A stretch of 64,000 nucleotides of DNA, from positions 1 through 64,000 of the forward strand of contig JAOLBX010000001.1 in assembly GCA_028339355.1 (NCBI GenBank), written 5' to 3'. This DNA comes from Bacteroidia bacterium. Lineage in GTDB: Bacteria; Bacteroidota; Bacteroidia; NS11-12g; UBA9320. The position numbers and the translations under genes were made by a program. Positions 1-8,931 of this stretch are shown in pieces (the first letter of the stretch is position 1; each line of letters starts with the position of its first letter). The notes under the pieces were generated by a model. That model did no database searches, was not told where the DNA came from, and saw only the letters and a program-made list of their open reading frames with translations.

Positions 1-1302
1 CATTTCTGCTACATTTTCTGCATAGCCATACTTCACTTGCCCCCAAGATGTTATTCCTGGTTTTATTTTTTGCAAGCGTTTGTAGTGCGGAGCCTTCTGC
101 ACAATCTGATTAATAAAAAACTGTCTTTCTGGCCTTGGACCCACTAAACTCATATCCCCAACCAATACATTCCAAAACTGCGGAAACTCATCTATTCTAG
201 TCTTCCTTAGAAATTTTCCTATGCGAGTTATCCGCGGATCATCCTCCTTACTGAGCTGCGGACCAGTTGATTCCGCATCTACTTTCATAGATCTAAACTT
301 AATAATATTAAATGGCTTGCCTGCTACTCCTATTCTTTCTTGCATATAAAACATTGGCCCTTTGCTGCCCATTTTGACCAACAATCCAATTACTATAAAA
401 AATGGAAATCCCAATATCAATACAAGAATAGAAGTTATTATATCAAAGAGTCTTTTAAGAAATTTCTGCCAAGGTGGTAGTACATTGGTTTCTATCTGTA
501 TTAGTACCGCACCAAAAACATTACCCATCTTTACCATTCCAGCCAAATGCTGATAGAGATCCGGTATCACCTTAATAACTACTGATTCACCATCCAATGA
601 AGTTATGATACTTGCTATATCTGATTTCTGGTATTCTTCTGTGGCTATTATCACTTCTTCTATTTGCTTGTGCTCTATTATCGAAGCTAAATCTTCTTTG
701 GAGCCTAGTTTTATTATTTTTGTTACAGCTCCTTTTTCACCATTTATATTTACAAAACCTTGAAAAAAATGACCTTCTGATTTTTTAGCCGATGTTAGTT
801 CGTTGTATATTTTATTGGCTTTGGGACCTGAGCCTACGAGTAAAGTTCTAAAACCAATAACTCTATTTTTTATTTTATGAGCTATTCTCGATGACAATAT
901 TATTCTGAACAATGCCGTAGGAATAAAATGCAAGGCAAACAGAACTGAAATAGACTGATAGTAGCTGACGTACTCTTTCACCTCATCGTCTAATAGAAGT
1001 GCGAAAAATATTATTAAAACTCCAAGTGCACTTGTGGTTAGTACTTGTAAAAACTCCTTAAGTCTTGATTTACGATAAACGCTTCTGTACAACCCTATAA
1101 GTGTATGCAGAATTATCCAAAATGAAGGAATAAAAAACAGTCCGAGGTAAAGCTTAGAATCTGACCAAACATATCTAAGATAATACGGATTAAACCCTCC
1201 GTCTACAAAGCATTTTCGATATATAAAAAACACCCCCCACGCCAAGAAAGCAGCCAAAAAGTCGAGAAGTATATACTTGATTATGAGTTGTATTCGATTC
1301 AA
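1..1302 (-). CDS. Exopolysaccharide polyprenyl glycosylphosphotransferase, 3' part missing
   Basis: This gene runs off the left edge, so its C-terminus is missing. The N-terminal half has several hydrophobic segments, followed by a CoA-binding-like stretch. The second half is a bacterial sugar transferase (Bac_transf) domain with recognisable motifs: MFYMQERIGVAGKPFNIIKF, then KTRIDEFPQFWNVL and DMSLVGPRPE. This family (WcaJ/CpsE type) transfers a sugar-1-phosphate to undecaprenyl phosphate at the inner membrane, starting capsule or exopolysaccharide assembly. The likely start is a TTG whose last two bases overlap the TGA stop of the upstream lipoprotein gene (TTGA), which implies translational coupling; a GTG further in is possible. 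It is the third gene of a minus-strand operon with the lipoprotein and the Gfo/Idh/MocA oxidoreductase. The family call is firm; the sugar specificity is unknown. Confidence 0.88.
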   Translation of the reverse strand, partial: MNRIQLIIKYILLDFLAAFLAWGVFFIYRKCFVDGGFNPYYLRYVWSDSKLYLGLFFIPSFWIILHTLIGLYRSVYRKSRLKEFLQVLTTSALGVLIIFFALLLDDEVKEYVSYYQSISVLFALHFIPTALFRIILSSRIAHKIKNRVIGFRTLLVGSGPKANKIYNELTSAKKSEGHFFQGFVNINGEKGAVTKIIKLGSKEDLASIIEHKQIEEVIIATEEYQKSDIASIITSLDGESVVIKVIPDLYQHLAGMVKMGNVFGAVLIQIETNVLPPWQKFLKRLFDIITSILVLILGFPFFIVIGLLVKMGSKGPMFYMQERIGVAGKPFNIIKFRSMKVDAESTGPQLSKEDDPRITRIGKFLRKTRIDEFPQFWNVLVGDMSLVGPRPERQFFINQIVQKAPHYKRLQKIKPGITSWGQVKYGYAENVAEM

Positions 1303-2198
1303 AAATGGATTAATTTAATATTGTCAAAAAGCAATGTAGGAGTACCGCTACTTGTATTGGTTTGGGAATTGAAAAACAGCGTAAACTCTGCTCCAAGATT
1401 TCGACCAGAATTAACATCCTCTTTCAGGCTTATGTATACTTTTTTCCATTGCATTTTGCCATCAGAATCTACCGTAGAGAATAAATTAACTACAGGGAAA
1501 CCAGTTACTACCTGAGCATTGATAGGGTACATACCTAAAGCAAACTCAGTATTACATTTAAAGTTCAATTCTAAATAAATTTCCTGTCCTCCTCTTGGGA
1601 GATCAAACAATTCTATCGTACTATTTTCAAAAAACTGAAGACCTGCGGGCATCGTTACCTTTCCACTGAATTTGTTTGTGGTGCCATTGTAGTCATAAAC
1701 ATCATCGGCCAAACCTGTAATATAGAGACTATCGTGAGTCGTATTTGCACCACTGCCTTCCATTGAAACAGATCCATCTTCAAAATCCTCTAGCCAAGGA
1801 AACTTAAGACCACTTCTATACCCGACTACGGGCATGAGTGTATCCACTACCGATGGCACAAACTCTCTTTCTATATTATATGCTTCGTAAAATGGATATG
1901 CCAATCTTTCATAGCTAAGACCATTTTTCTTAATTCCTGCGAGTATGGTGATTCGTTGTTTACCAGAGGTCAATACAGGTATAGTACTAGGAAGCTCAAA
2001 TGCTCCTATCAATTTATTATTGACATACACCCAAGCGTCTAGGATATCGTGTGCATTAGAACCCTCAGTGCCTAAGTCGTAGGTTTCTAGCTCAATACTT
2101 GGGATATAAAGATATGCAGGAATCGGTTCTTCCTTATCGCAGCCACTAAAAAAAACAGATAGGAATAGTAACCCGATGAGATGTCGGACGAGTACTAT
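1299..2198 (-). CDS. Lipoprotein in polysaccharide operon; apparent ATA start
   Basis: The protein is about 299 residues with no function that I recognise. The reading frame is open well upstream of the first ATG/GTG/TTG (GTG at 2030), and that upstream part encodes a clear lipoprotein signal peptide: RHLIGLLFLSVFFSGC, with the lipobox cysteine followed by DKEEP. No ATG, GTG or TTG precedes this peptide in frame. The best positioned codon is ATA at 2198-2196, which overlaps the TAG stop of the oxidoreductase gene (ATAG). Either a rare ATA start is used, or an ancestral ATG has mutated. The mature part is rich in beta-type sequence and could be a carbohydrate-binding jelly roll, but that is a guess. 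It sits between the oxidoreductase and the sugar transferase, overlapping both. Confidence 0.6.
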   Translation of the reverse strand: MVLVRHLIGLLFLSVFFSGCDKEEPIPAYLYIPSIELETYDLGTEGSNAHDILDAWVYVNNKLIGAFELPSTIPVLTSGKQRITILAGIKKNGLSYERLAYPFYEAYNIEREFVPSVVDTLMPVVGYRSGLKFPWLEDFEDGSVSMEGSGANTTHDSLYITGLADDVYDYNGTTNKFSGKVTMPAGLQFFENSTIELFDLPRGGQEIYLELNFKCNTEFALGMYPINAQVVTGFPVVNLFSTVDSDGKMQWKKVYISLKEDVNSGRNLGAEFTLFFNSQTNTSSGTPTLLFDNIKLIHF

Positions 2199-3130
2199 GC
2201 GTTGGTTGTGAAATTTCGTTCTAATTGCTCTTTAATTTTATCCGTCACTGACTGGAGTTGCAAATATTGTGAAATACCTGCAATAGGCACCACATTATTT
2301 GCAATGCAATTGTAAAACGAATTTATTTCTTTATCGAGCATAGAAATATAACCATCACTATCTTTGGTTTGTCTATAGGTTGTTTTGACTCCCCATTCTT
2401 CACCAGAATCGGAGTCATCACCTGTATTGTTTTGAACCTTAAGTAGTTGCTCTACATAGTTTATAGAGCAATAAGTGTTGTTCTGAAAAAACTTAGTGAC
2501 GTGCACCTCTTTATTGGATATTTTACTTGCCGACAAATTTGCCACACAACCATTGTAAAACTCAATACGAGTATTTACTACATCTGGATCGTTGTAATAG
2601 ACACCCACAGCGGTAGAGTATATGGATTTCACTTCTGCATCCGCAAGTTTTAAAGCTACATCTATATCATGCAACATAAGATCATCTATAACACTGAGTT
2701 GAGTTGAATTCTTATTGAATCTTGTAAACCTACTCGTCTCTAGTATTCGTGGGGTGATTGTGTATTTTTCAAGGTCATTATAGAAATTATAAAACCGTTG
2801 TTTTAACCCTATCTGTATCATCGATCCACTTTCATAGGCTAACAGCTCTAAATTCCGCAGGTCTCTCCTACTACACAGCCCAGGACTTTCGATGTAAAGG
2901 TTTTTTCCATCCTTTATAATGTTGGATAGTAATGAATAATTAGAGGATAAAATATCTAAAACCAATACGGTATCAACTACACTTAAAAGATCATCTATTT
3001 TTCTAAAAATTTCAAAATCAGCTATTTGAGGAATATCATATCCACCGACTACAGTAATATTGGGGCTACTGCTAAGTGAGGTTAAAACCTTCTGAGAAAA
3101 ATTACCTGTTCCGATTATTCCTATCCGCAC
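2195..3130 (-). CDS. Gfo/Idh/MocA family NAD(P)-dependent oxidoreductase
   Basis: A 311-residue cytosolic protein. The N-terminus MRIGIIGTGNFSQKVL is a Rossmann dinucleotide-binding loop (GxGxxx), and an SPG motif follows near residue 84. The central part has the Gfo/Idh/MocA C-terminal alpha/beta layout, with DLMLHDIDVALKLADAE in the position of the family's conserved D-x-x-x-H/D substrate segment. Members oxidise or reduce sugars and sugar nucleotides. Next to a sugar transferase it probably modifies a sugar for surface polysaccharide, which is inference from context. It is the first gene of the minus-strand operon; its stop overlaps the start of the lipoprotein gene. Confidence 0.8.
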   Translation of the reverse strand: MRIGIIGTGNFSQKVLTSLSSSPNITVVGGYDIPQIADFEIFRKIDDLLSVVDTVLVLDILSSNYSLLSNIIKDGKNLYIESPGLCSRRDLRNLELLAYESGSMIQIGLKQRFYNFYNDLEKYTITPRILETSRFTRFNKNSTQLSVIDDLMLHDIDVALKLADAEVKSIYSTAVGVYYNDPDVVNTRIEFYNGCVANLSASKISNKEVHVTKFFQNNTYCSINYVEQLLKVQNNTGDDSDSGEEWGVKTTYRQTKDSDGYISMLDKEINSFYNCIANNVVPIAGISQYLQLQSVTDKIKEQLERNFTTNA

Positions 3131-3220
3131 TATTTATTTTTATAATTAGAATACGAAATAAGAGCTAAATTTATTTATCCTAAAAACAATGATATTTGCT
3201 GCGTACCAAAAACTAAACAC

Positions 3221-3874
3221 TTGCTAAAAGACACTTATAAACTAAAGGGCCAACGAACTCAACTTGCCAAAGAAATAAAAAATTTAGGTATTAAATCTCC
3301 AACTGTTCTCAAAGCTATAGCAGCTGTTCCTAGACATTTTTTCTTTCCAAACGACTTCGTAGATAAGGCCTATGAGAACATTGCGTTCCCCATCGAAGGT
3401 GGTCAAACTATATCGCAACCCTACACCGTAGCCAAACAAACCGAGTTACTTAATATACAAGCCGGAGACAAAGTTTTGGAAATAGGCACTGGGTCTGGAT
3501 ATCAAAGTGCTATACTAAAAGTACTAGGTGCGGACGTTTATACTATAGAAACGGTCAAAGAGCTACACCTGAAGGCAAAAGCTCTATTTGCTAAACTGGG
3601 TCTGGAAGTGCACACAATTTTGGGAGACGGGTCTAAAGGTATACCTGAGCTAGCTCCATTTGATAAAATAATAATGACTGCAGGTGCACCGAGTCTTTTG
3701 AAATTGCTTACCGAGCAATTAAAAATAAATGGAAAACTTGTTGCCCCTGTGGGTAATTTAGATGTCCAAAAAATGATACTAGTAACTCGCAATGGTGATA
3801 AAAAATACAACGAAACGGAGCACGGAAAATTTAATTTCGTGCCACTTACAGGCACACATGGCTGGCACAATTAA
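3221..3874 (+). CDS. pcm: Protein-L-isoaspartate O-methyltransferase
   Basis: A 217-residue class I SAM-dependent methyltransferase that repairs isoaspartyl residues in damaged proteins in the cytosol. The family signatures are visible: AVPRHFFFPNDFVDKAYEN, the active-site segment GGQTISQPYTVA, the SAM loop VLEIGTGSGYQSAIL, and later DGSKGIPELAPFDKIIMTAG. The length matches the family. The start is TTG; an upstream ATG at 3189 is in another frame and is stopped before the gene. It overlaps the start of the amidase gene by 17 bases, so the two are probably cotranscribed. Confidence 0.95.
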   Translation: MLKDTYKLKGQRTQLAKEIKNLGIKSPTVLKAIAAVPRHFFFPNDFVDKAYENIAFPIEGGQTISQPYTVAKQTELLNIQAGDKVLEIGTGSGYQSAILKVLGADVYTIETVKELHLKAKALFAKLGLEVHTILGDGSKGIPELAPFDKIIMTAGAPSLLKLLTEQLKINGKLVAPVGNLDVQKMILVTRNGDKKYNETEHGKFNFVPLTGTHGWHN

Positions 3875-5111
3875 AACGTATATAACCCTTTCCCTGCTAC
3901 TTTTGACCTTTACTACAACCGCTCAAGAGTATCTAAAAATAAGAGCCAAAAAAGGTGATGGCATCTCAGTAGTACTAAATCGATATAATCTTGCAGCACA
4001 TACTTGCAACATTGACACCTTTCTGAGGATAAACAAACTAAAACGAACAGATCAACTTCAACTTGCGAAGGCATACAAAATGCCTATCTACGTTTACGAT
4101 TACAATGACGTAAGTATTAGAACTACTTTAAAGAATAACGACTATGATTTAGCCGTATATATTCAAGAATTTAATGACGAGCTATATAAAGCTGGATTGC
4201 GTGAGTTTGATTATAGAGTAGATAAGGTTCTTTGGGTGCCTGTACATGCCTTATACTGCACCGTAAAGTCCCAGATTAAAAAAATAAATGCTTTAAAGGC
4301 ACATGCCGCAGATAAGGACCCCAATTTGTCTTCGCACCCAGAAGATATCGACCAGCAGAAAACGAAAGCTTTGAGCATTGAGAACTATCCGATTTTCGGT
4401 AAGGAACACGAAAAAACACCTATATACACCAAGAAGCTTGAAGGCCAAGTATATTATCTCATAAGTGGTCATGGTGGCCCGGACCCAGGTGCTATAGGCA
4501 AAAAAGATGGACACATACTCTGTGAAGATGAGTATGCATATGATGTTACCTTAAGATTTGCAAGAGACTTATTGCAGCACAGTGCTATTGTCTACCTTAT
4601 CACCAGAGACGATGATGGTATAAGAGACACGGAGTTTTTGGAAAGCGATAAGGATGAAACTGTATGGTACAATCAAAGTATACCCCTCAATCAAGCACGT
4701 AGGTTAAAACAACGATCCAGAAAAATCAATGAACTCTATGAAAAGCATAGAAAAGAGGGAGCGACATTGCAACGTGTAGTAGAAATTCATATTGACAGTA
4801 GATATGTAGACCAAAAGGTAGATATCTTTTTCTATTATTATCCAGGAAGTAATACAGGAAAAAAACTTGCAAATACTATGTATTCCACTATTAAATCAGA
4901 ATACGAAGAACATCAGAAAAACAGAGGTTATAGGGGAGTCGTAAGAAGCAGAGATTTGCATACTCTAAGAGAAACCAAACCCCCAGTAGTCTATATAGAA
5001 CTTGGTAATATCACGAACAATTTTGATCAAAAAAGATTACTTATTGTTAACAACAGACAGGCTATTGCAAATTGGTTAACTCAAGGTGTTCTTAAAGAAA
5101 ACGCCAAATAG
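3858..5111 (+). CDS. Secreted LysM-like / N-acetylmuramoyl-L-alanine amidase (Amidase_3)
   Basis: About 417 residues starting at the ATG inside the end of pcm; that start gives a good signal peptide (MAGTIKTYITLSLLLLTFTTTAQ). Residues about 24-80 form a LysM-like domain (KIRAKKGDGISVVLNRY ... LQLAKAYKMPIYV) for peptidoglycan binding. The C-terminal half is a zinc amidase of the AmiC/CwlD type: the first zinc His lies in LISGHGGPDPGAIG, followed by the Glu in CEDEYAYDVTLRFA, the second His in VEIHIDSRY, and the catalytic Glu in VVYIELGNITN. It should cleave the bond between muramic acid and the stem peptide in the periplasm. All expected ligands are present. Confidence 0.88.
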   Translation: MAGTIKTYITLSLLLLTFTTTAQEYLKIRAKKGDGISVVLNRYNLAAHTCNIDTFLRINKLKRTDQLQLAKAYKMPIYVYDYNDVSIRTTLKNNDYDLAVYIQEFNDELYKAGLREFDYRVDKVLWVPVHALYCTVKSQIKKINALKAHAADKDPNLSSHPEDIDQQKTKALSIENYPIFGKEHEKTPIYTKKLEGQVYYLISGHGGPDPGAIGKKDGHILCEDEYAYDVTLRFARDLLQHSAIVYLITRDDDGIRDTEFLESDKDETVWYNQSIPLNQARRLKQRSRKINELYEKHRKEGATLQRVVEIHIDSRYVDQKVDIFFYYYPGSNTGKKLANTMYSTIKSEYEEHQKNRGYRGVVRSRDLHTLRETKPPVVYIELGNITNNFDQKRLLIVNNRQAIANWLTQGVLKENAK

Positions 5112-5165
5112 ATATTTTTTGAATTTGGGAATTATATATAAAACAACATCAAGACATTTGGTTTT

Positions 5166-7091
5166 ATGTCTTATTCTAGTAGTTTTTCAAACACCGGATT
5201 TTCTCAGTCTTCTAAGTTCAACACGTATTATGATCAATTTATTGAGACAAAGGATAATAATGACTCACTAACAAAGCTTTATCTGAACTTGGCTCACTAG
5301 GAGCTAAAGGATACATACACCAAAGGTCTGAAACCTGGAGATGTATTTTATTATAAAGCTTACCAGTATTATAACCAAGGAAATTATGAGGATTGTTTAG
5401 CCAATTTTCTAGAAGCATAAACAAACTATAAAGAATTAGGTGATCAATGAAAGATCAAAGATGTGCAATTCAATATAAGGAATATTATCTCTATTTTGGG
5501 AGATAACGAGTCCGCTATCCAATATCTATTAAAATCTAGTCGTATAAAGAATTGTAAATCTTCTGGCACAACCACTAAACTATATCATTATAATATAGGT
5601 CTATTATTTAGCTCCATAGATTTACACGAGGATGCATTACGCGAATTTAATTTGGCAATTGATGCCCCGATAGAAAAAGAATCCGATTACCTGAATGATT
5701 ATCTATATGAGCTTGGTAAAAATTACGAGAATTTTAAATTATGAAAAATTGACGAAGCTATAACGAGTCACCAGGCCTTCCTAGACAATACAAAAGCAAT
5801 TAAGTTCAAGGAAGATGTTTTGTTTTATGCGTATAGTGAATTGGGTACTTTTTATTTAAAGAAAGGTATTTTAGATTCAGCCAAAACCTACTTTGAGCTA
5901 TCTGAAACAATAGAAATAACAATTAATGTAAAAGAGTTTGAGCTTATAAAATTACTTAATACTGCTGACTATTATCTTGCAGATCGTGAATTTGATAGAT
6001 CTCACTCAAATGCCCAGAGGGCATATTTACTCGCCAAAAAAATTGGAAATAAGGAGAGATAACTTAAAGCTCTCTCTATACTTACGTCTAGCAATGAAGC
6101 AATGAAACGCTGGGATAAAGCTTATTCCTTCTCTAGTGAGAAAAATAAACTAGTAGATTCACTTCATCAGCAAAAGACAAAGTACGAGTACTTAATTAGC
6201 CAAGTAGAGACAACAACTCAGCACCTGAATGCTATGGAGAGACAAGCAATTCGTGATTCTGAAATGTTGCGTCAACGAAACAATGGATTAGTCTGGCTTG
6301 GAATCATTACATTATTAACTGTGGGCTTTCTAATTTTGCTCATCAAGAATAAGAAAAAGCAGGAAGTACTAAACACGAAGCTTAACTCATCAAACCAAAA
6401 TAAAGATAAAATAATCCGAATACTTACCCATGATATTAGAACACCTCTTATAGATATTTTAAACATTCTCGAGCTAATGGAGATCGAAGTCATTACAGAT
6501 ATAGAGAAGAATAATATTGTGCAAAGTGTACGTATCAAGATCAATCATTTGCGTGACAATGTGGATGCTATATTAAATTGGTCCATAAATCAACTTAAAG
6601 GAGGAAAGGGAGATAAATCAAAAGTATTTGTTACCGATTTATTATCTATGGCAACCGGTTTTGTATCCAATCAAGCACTAAACAAATACATTAAAATTAA
6701 TACTGAATCCATAGATAGATTAACAGCTGTGCACGCTGATGCTAACCAAATAGATATAGTACACCGTAATATACTAGGGAATGCCATTAAGTATAGTCCC
6801 AATGGTCGTGAGGTGAAGATTCTTACTGAGATAGATAGTGGATATGTGAAACTGAAAATAGTAGATCAAGGAAAAGGTATCTCAAAATCTGCTCAAGAAA
6901 ACATACTGGGCAAAGCAATCTATAGTGACGATCCATCTAAAGTAGGTGTTGGTATTGGACTTAAACTAATAAAAGAATATCTCAGTATGAATAGCGGTTC
7001 GCTATCTATAGAAAGTGAACCGGGACAAGGGGCTACCTTTACGGTTTTGCTGCCGAAGTATACTAAAAATTTAAAGGCTAGTCAATCTTAA
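5166..7091 (+). pseudogene. TPR sensor histidine kinase disrupted by five in-frame stop codons
   Basis: A single reading frame runs from about 5142 to 7091 and encodes a coherent protein: TPR-like helices (about 5180-6100), a coiled coil, one membrane helix (LVWLGIITLLTVGFLILLI), then an intact kinase core. The kinase has the H-box THDIRTPLIDI, N-box HRNILGNAIKYSPNG, G1 DQGKGIS and G2 GVGIGLKLI. The frame is broken by TAG at 5298, TAA at 5418, TGA at 5448, TGA at 5742 and TAA at 6060, each flanked by sequence that reads through sensibly (for example GDQ*KIKDVQF and KER*LKALSI). The signal peptide seems to lie in the next frame (HLVLCLILVVFQTPDF), suggesting one early frameshift too. The last part, from the ATG at 6102, could still be made as a 329-residue kinase. 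It overlaps the lepA end by 14 bases in convergent orientation. Confidence 0.8.
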
Positions 7092-8871
7092 GTACAGCCA
7101 TAAACGCACTTTGAGGTATCTCTACATTACCTACTGATCGCATACGTTTCTTACCTTTTTTTTGCTTTTCGAGTAGCTTACGCTTACGCGAAATATCTCC
7201 ACCGTAGCATTTAGCAGTTACATCTTTTCGCATTGCTCGTATATTCTCTCTAGAGATCACCTTAGCCCCTATCGCAGCTTGTATCGGTATCTCAAACTGG
7301 TGTCTCGGAATCAGCTCTCTGAGCTTTTCACATATTTTTTTACCAAACGAATATGCTTTGTCTCTATGGATTACAGCACTTAGAGCATCTACCACTTTTG
7401 CATTAAGTAGTATGTCTAGTTTCACCAATTTAGACTCTCTATAACCAATCGGGTGATAGTCAAAACTAGCATATCCTCTACTTACACTTTTTAGCTTGTC
7501 GTAGAAATCAAAAACCACCTCTGCCATCGGCATTTCGAAAGTTAACTCTACCCGATTACTTGTGAGGTACACTTGATTTTTGATGGTTCCTCGTTTTTCT
7601 ATGCAGAGAGACATGATAGCTCCTACATAGTCTCCAGCAGTTATTATCTGGGCATTTATGTAAGGTTCTTCAAGTCTCAGAGTATAGCTAGGGTCTGGCA
7701 AGTCACTCGGATTGTTTACAATTATAAAATTGTCTGGATCTTTTTTCAAATATGCATGGTAACTAACATTGGGGACGGTCGTTATCACCGTCATACCAAA
7801 CTCTCGCTCTAAACGCTCTTGGATAATCTCCATATGAAGCATGCCTAAGAATCCACAACGAAAACCAAATCCTAGGGCAGCGGAACTCTCTGGCTCAAAA
7901 ACCAAACTTGCATCATTGAGCTGCAGCTTACCCATAGAATCTCTCAACTCTTCAAAATCTTCTGTATCTACAGGGAAAATACCTGCAAAAACCATTGGCT
8001 TCACATCTTCGAAACCATCTATCGCTGTCTCAGTAGGCTTATCGGTAATTGTTATCGTATCACCTACTTTTACTTCTTTCGCTTCTTTTATACTACATAT
8101 AATATAACCTACGTCACCTGTTTTTACAGTTTGTCGAATCTCAGGTTTAAGCTTCAGCACCCCTATCTCCTCCGCATAGTATGACTTGCCTGTATTCATA
8201 AACTTGATATGATCACGCTTATTAAGCTCACCGTCTATGATACGGAAGTAGGCTATTATCCCTCTGAAAGGGTTAAACACAGAATCAAAGATTAATGCTT
8301 TCAGAGCAGCATTAGGATTACCCTTAGGAGCAGGCACTCTATCTATTACTGCATTCAGTATATCCATCACTCCCATACCCGTTTTACCACTAGCAGGTAT
8401 AATATCGTCTCTATCGCATAGTATTAGTTCTTCTATTTGGTCTTTTACTTCTTCTGGTTCCGCACCAGGAAGGTCCATTTTGTTCAGAATAGGAATAATA
8501 GTTAACTCATGGTCTAGTGCTAGATAAAGATTTGAAATCGTCTGAGCTTGGATACCTTGTGCTGCATCTACGATAAGTAGAGCTCCCTCACATGCGGCTA
8601 TACTTCTACTTACCTCGTAGCTAAAATCTACGTGACCGGGAGTATCAATAAGGTTCAACGTATACTCTATTCCATCTCGCTCATACTTCATTTGTATAGC
8701 GTGAGATTTGATTGTAATACCACGTTCACGCTCGATATCCATATCGTCTAGCGTCTGCTCTTTCATATCGCGATCACTAACTGTGCCAGTAGTCTGCAAC
8801 AGCCTGTCTGCTAAGGTACTCTTACCGTGGTCAATATGGGCTATTATACAAAAATTACGGATGTTCTCCAT
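7078..8871 (-). CDS. lepA: Elongation factor 4 (ribosomal back-translocase LepA)
   Basis: 597 residues, the usual length. All GTPase motifs are present: [10 protein letters not shown] (G1), [11 protein letters not shown] (G2), DTPGHVDF (G3) and NKMDLPGA (G4). The LepA-specific C-terminus follows ([20 protein letters not shown], then the conserved basic [20 protein letters not shown]). It binds ribosomes and remodels stalled or mistranslocated complexes in a GTP-dependent way. I chose ATG at 8871, giving [19 protein letters not shown]. The TTG nine bases upstream falls inside a TACCTTTG promoter-like element and is unlikely to be a start. The gene has no paralogue in this window and looks intact. 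Confidence 0.97.
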   Translation of the reverse strand: MENIRNFCIIAHIDHGKSTLADRLLQTTGTVSDRDMKEQTLDDMDIERERGITIKSHAIQMKYERDGIEYTLNLIDTPGHVDFSYEVSRSIAACEGALLIVDAAQGIQAQTISNLYLALDHELTIIPILNKMDLPGAEPEEVKDQIEELILCDRDDIIPASGKTGMGVMDILNAVIDRVPAPKGNPNAALKALIFDSVFNPFRGIIAYFRIIDGELNKRDHIKFMNTGKSYYAEEIGVLKLKPEIRQTVKTGDVGYIICSIKEAKEVKVGDTITITDKPTETAIDGFEDVKPMVFAGIFPVDTEDFEELRDSMGKLQLNDASLVFEPESSAALGFGFRCGFLGMLHMEIIQERLEREFGMTVITTVPNVSYHAYLKKDPDNFIIVNNPSDLPDPSYTLRLEEPYINAQIITAGDYVGAIMSLCIEKRGTIKNQVYLTSNRVELTFEMPMAEVVFDFYDKLKSVSRGYASFDYHPIGYRESKLVKLDILLNAKVVDALSAVIHRDKAYSFGKKICEKLRELIPRHQFEIPIQAAIGAKVISRENIRAMRKDVTAKCYGGDISRKRKLLEKQKKGKKRMRSVGNVEIPQSAFMAVLKID

Positions 8872-8877
8872 TGCGTG

Positions 8878-8885
8878 CAAAGGTA
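8878..8885 (-). promoter_or_regulatory. Bacteroidota -7 element (TACCTTTG) abutting the lepA start
   Basis: TACCTTTG matches the Bacteroidota -7 consensus TAnnTTTG. It ends only six bases before the lepA ATG, so transcription would begin at or next to the start codon, giving a leaderless or near-leaderless mRNA. No exact TTG is found at the -33 spacing, only a T-rich stretch, which lowers confidence. Confidence 0.4.
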
Positions 8886-8931
8886 GTTTTTTTAGTCTAC
8901 GAAAAAGCAGTGTTTTTGATGTGATGAAGAT

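Noticed and set aside
5086-5271. 61-codon plus-strand frame overlapping the amidase end
   Set aside because: Only its hydrophobic middle is meaningful, as the likely displaced signal peptide of the broken kinase. It is not an independent gene.
5166-7091. Recoding of stop codons as sense (alternative genetic code or readthrough)
   Set aside because: All three stop codons are used normally to end intact genes throughout the window, and all three occur inside the broken kinase, so a code change cannot explain it.
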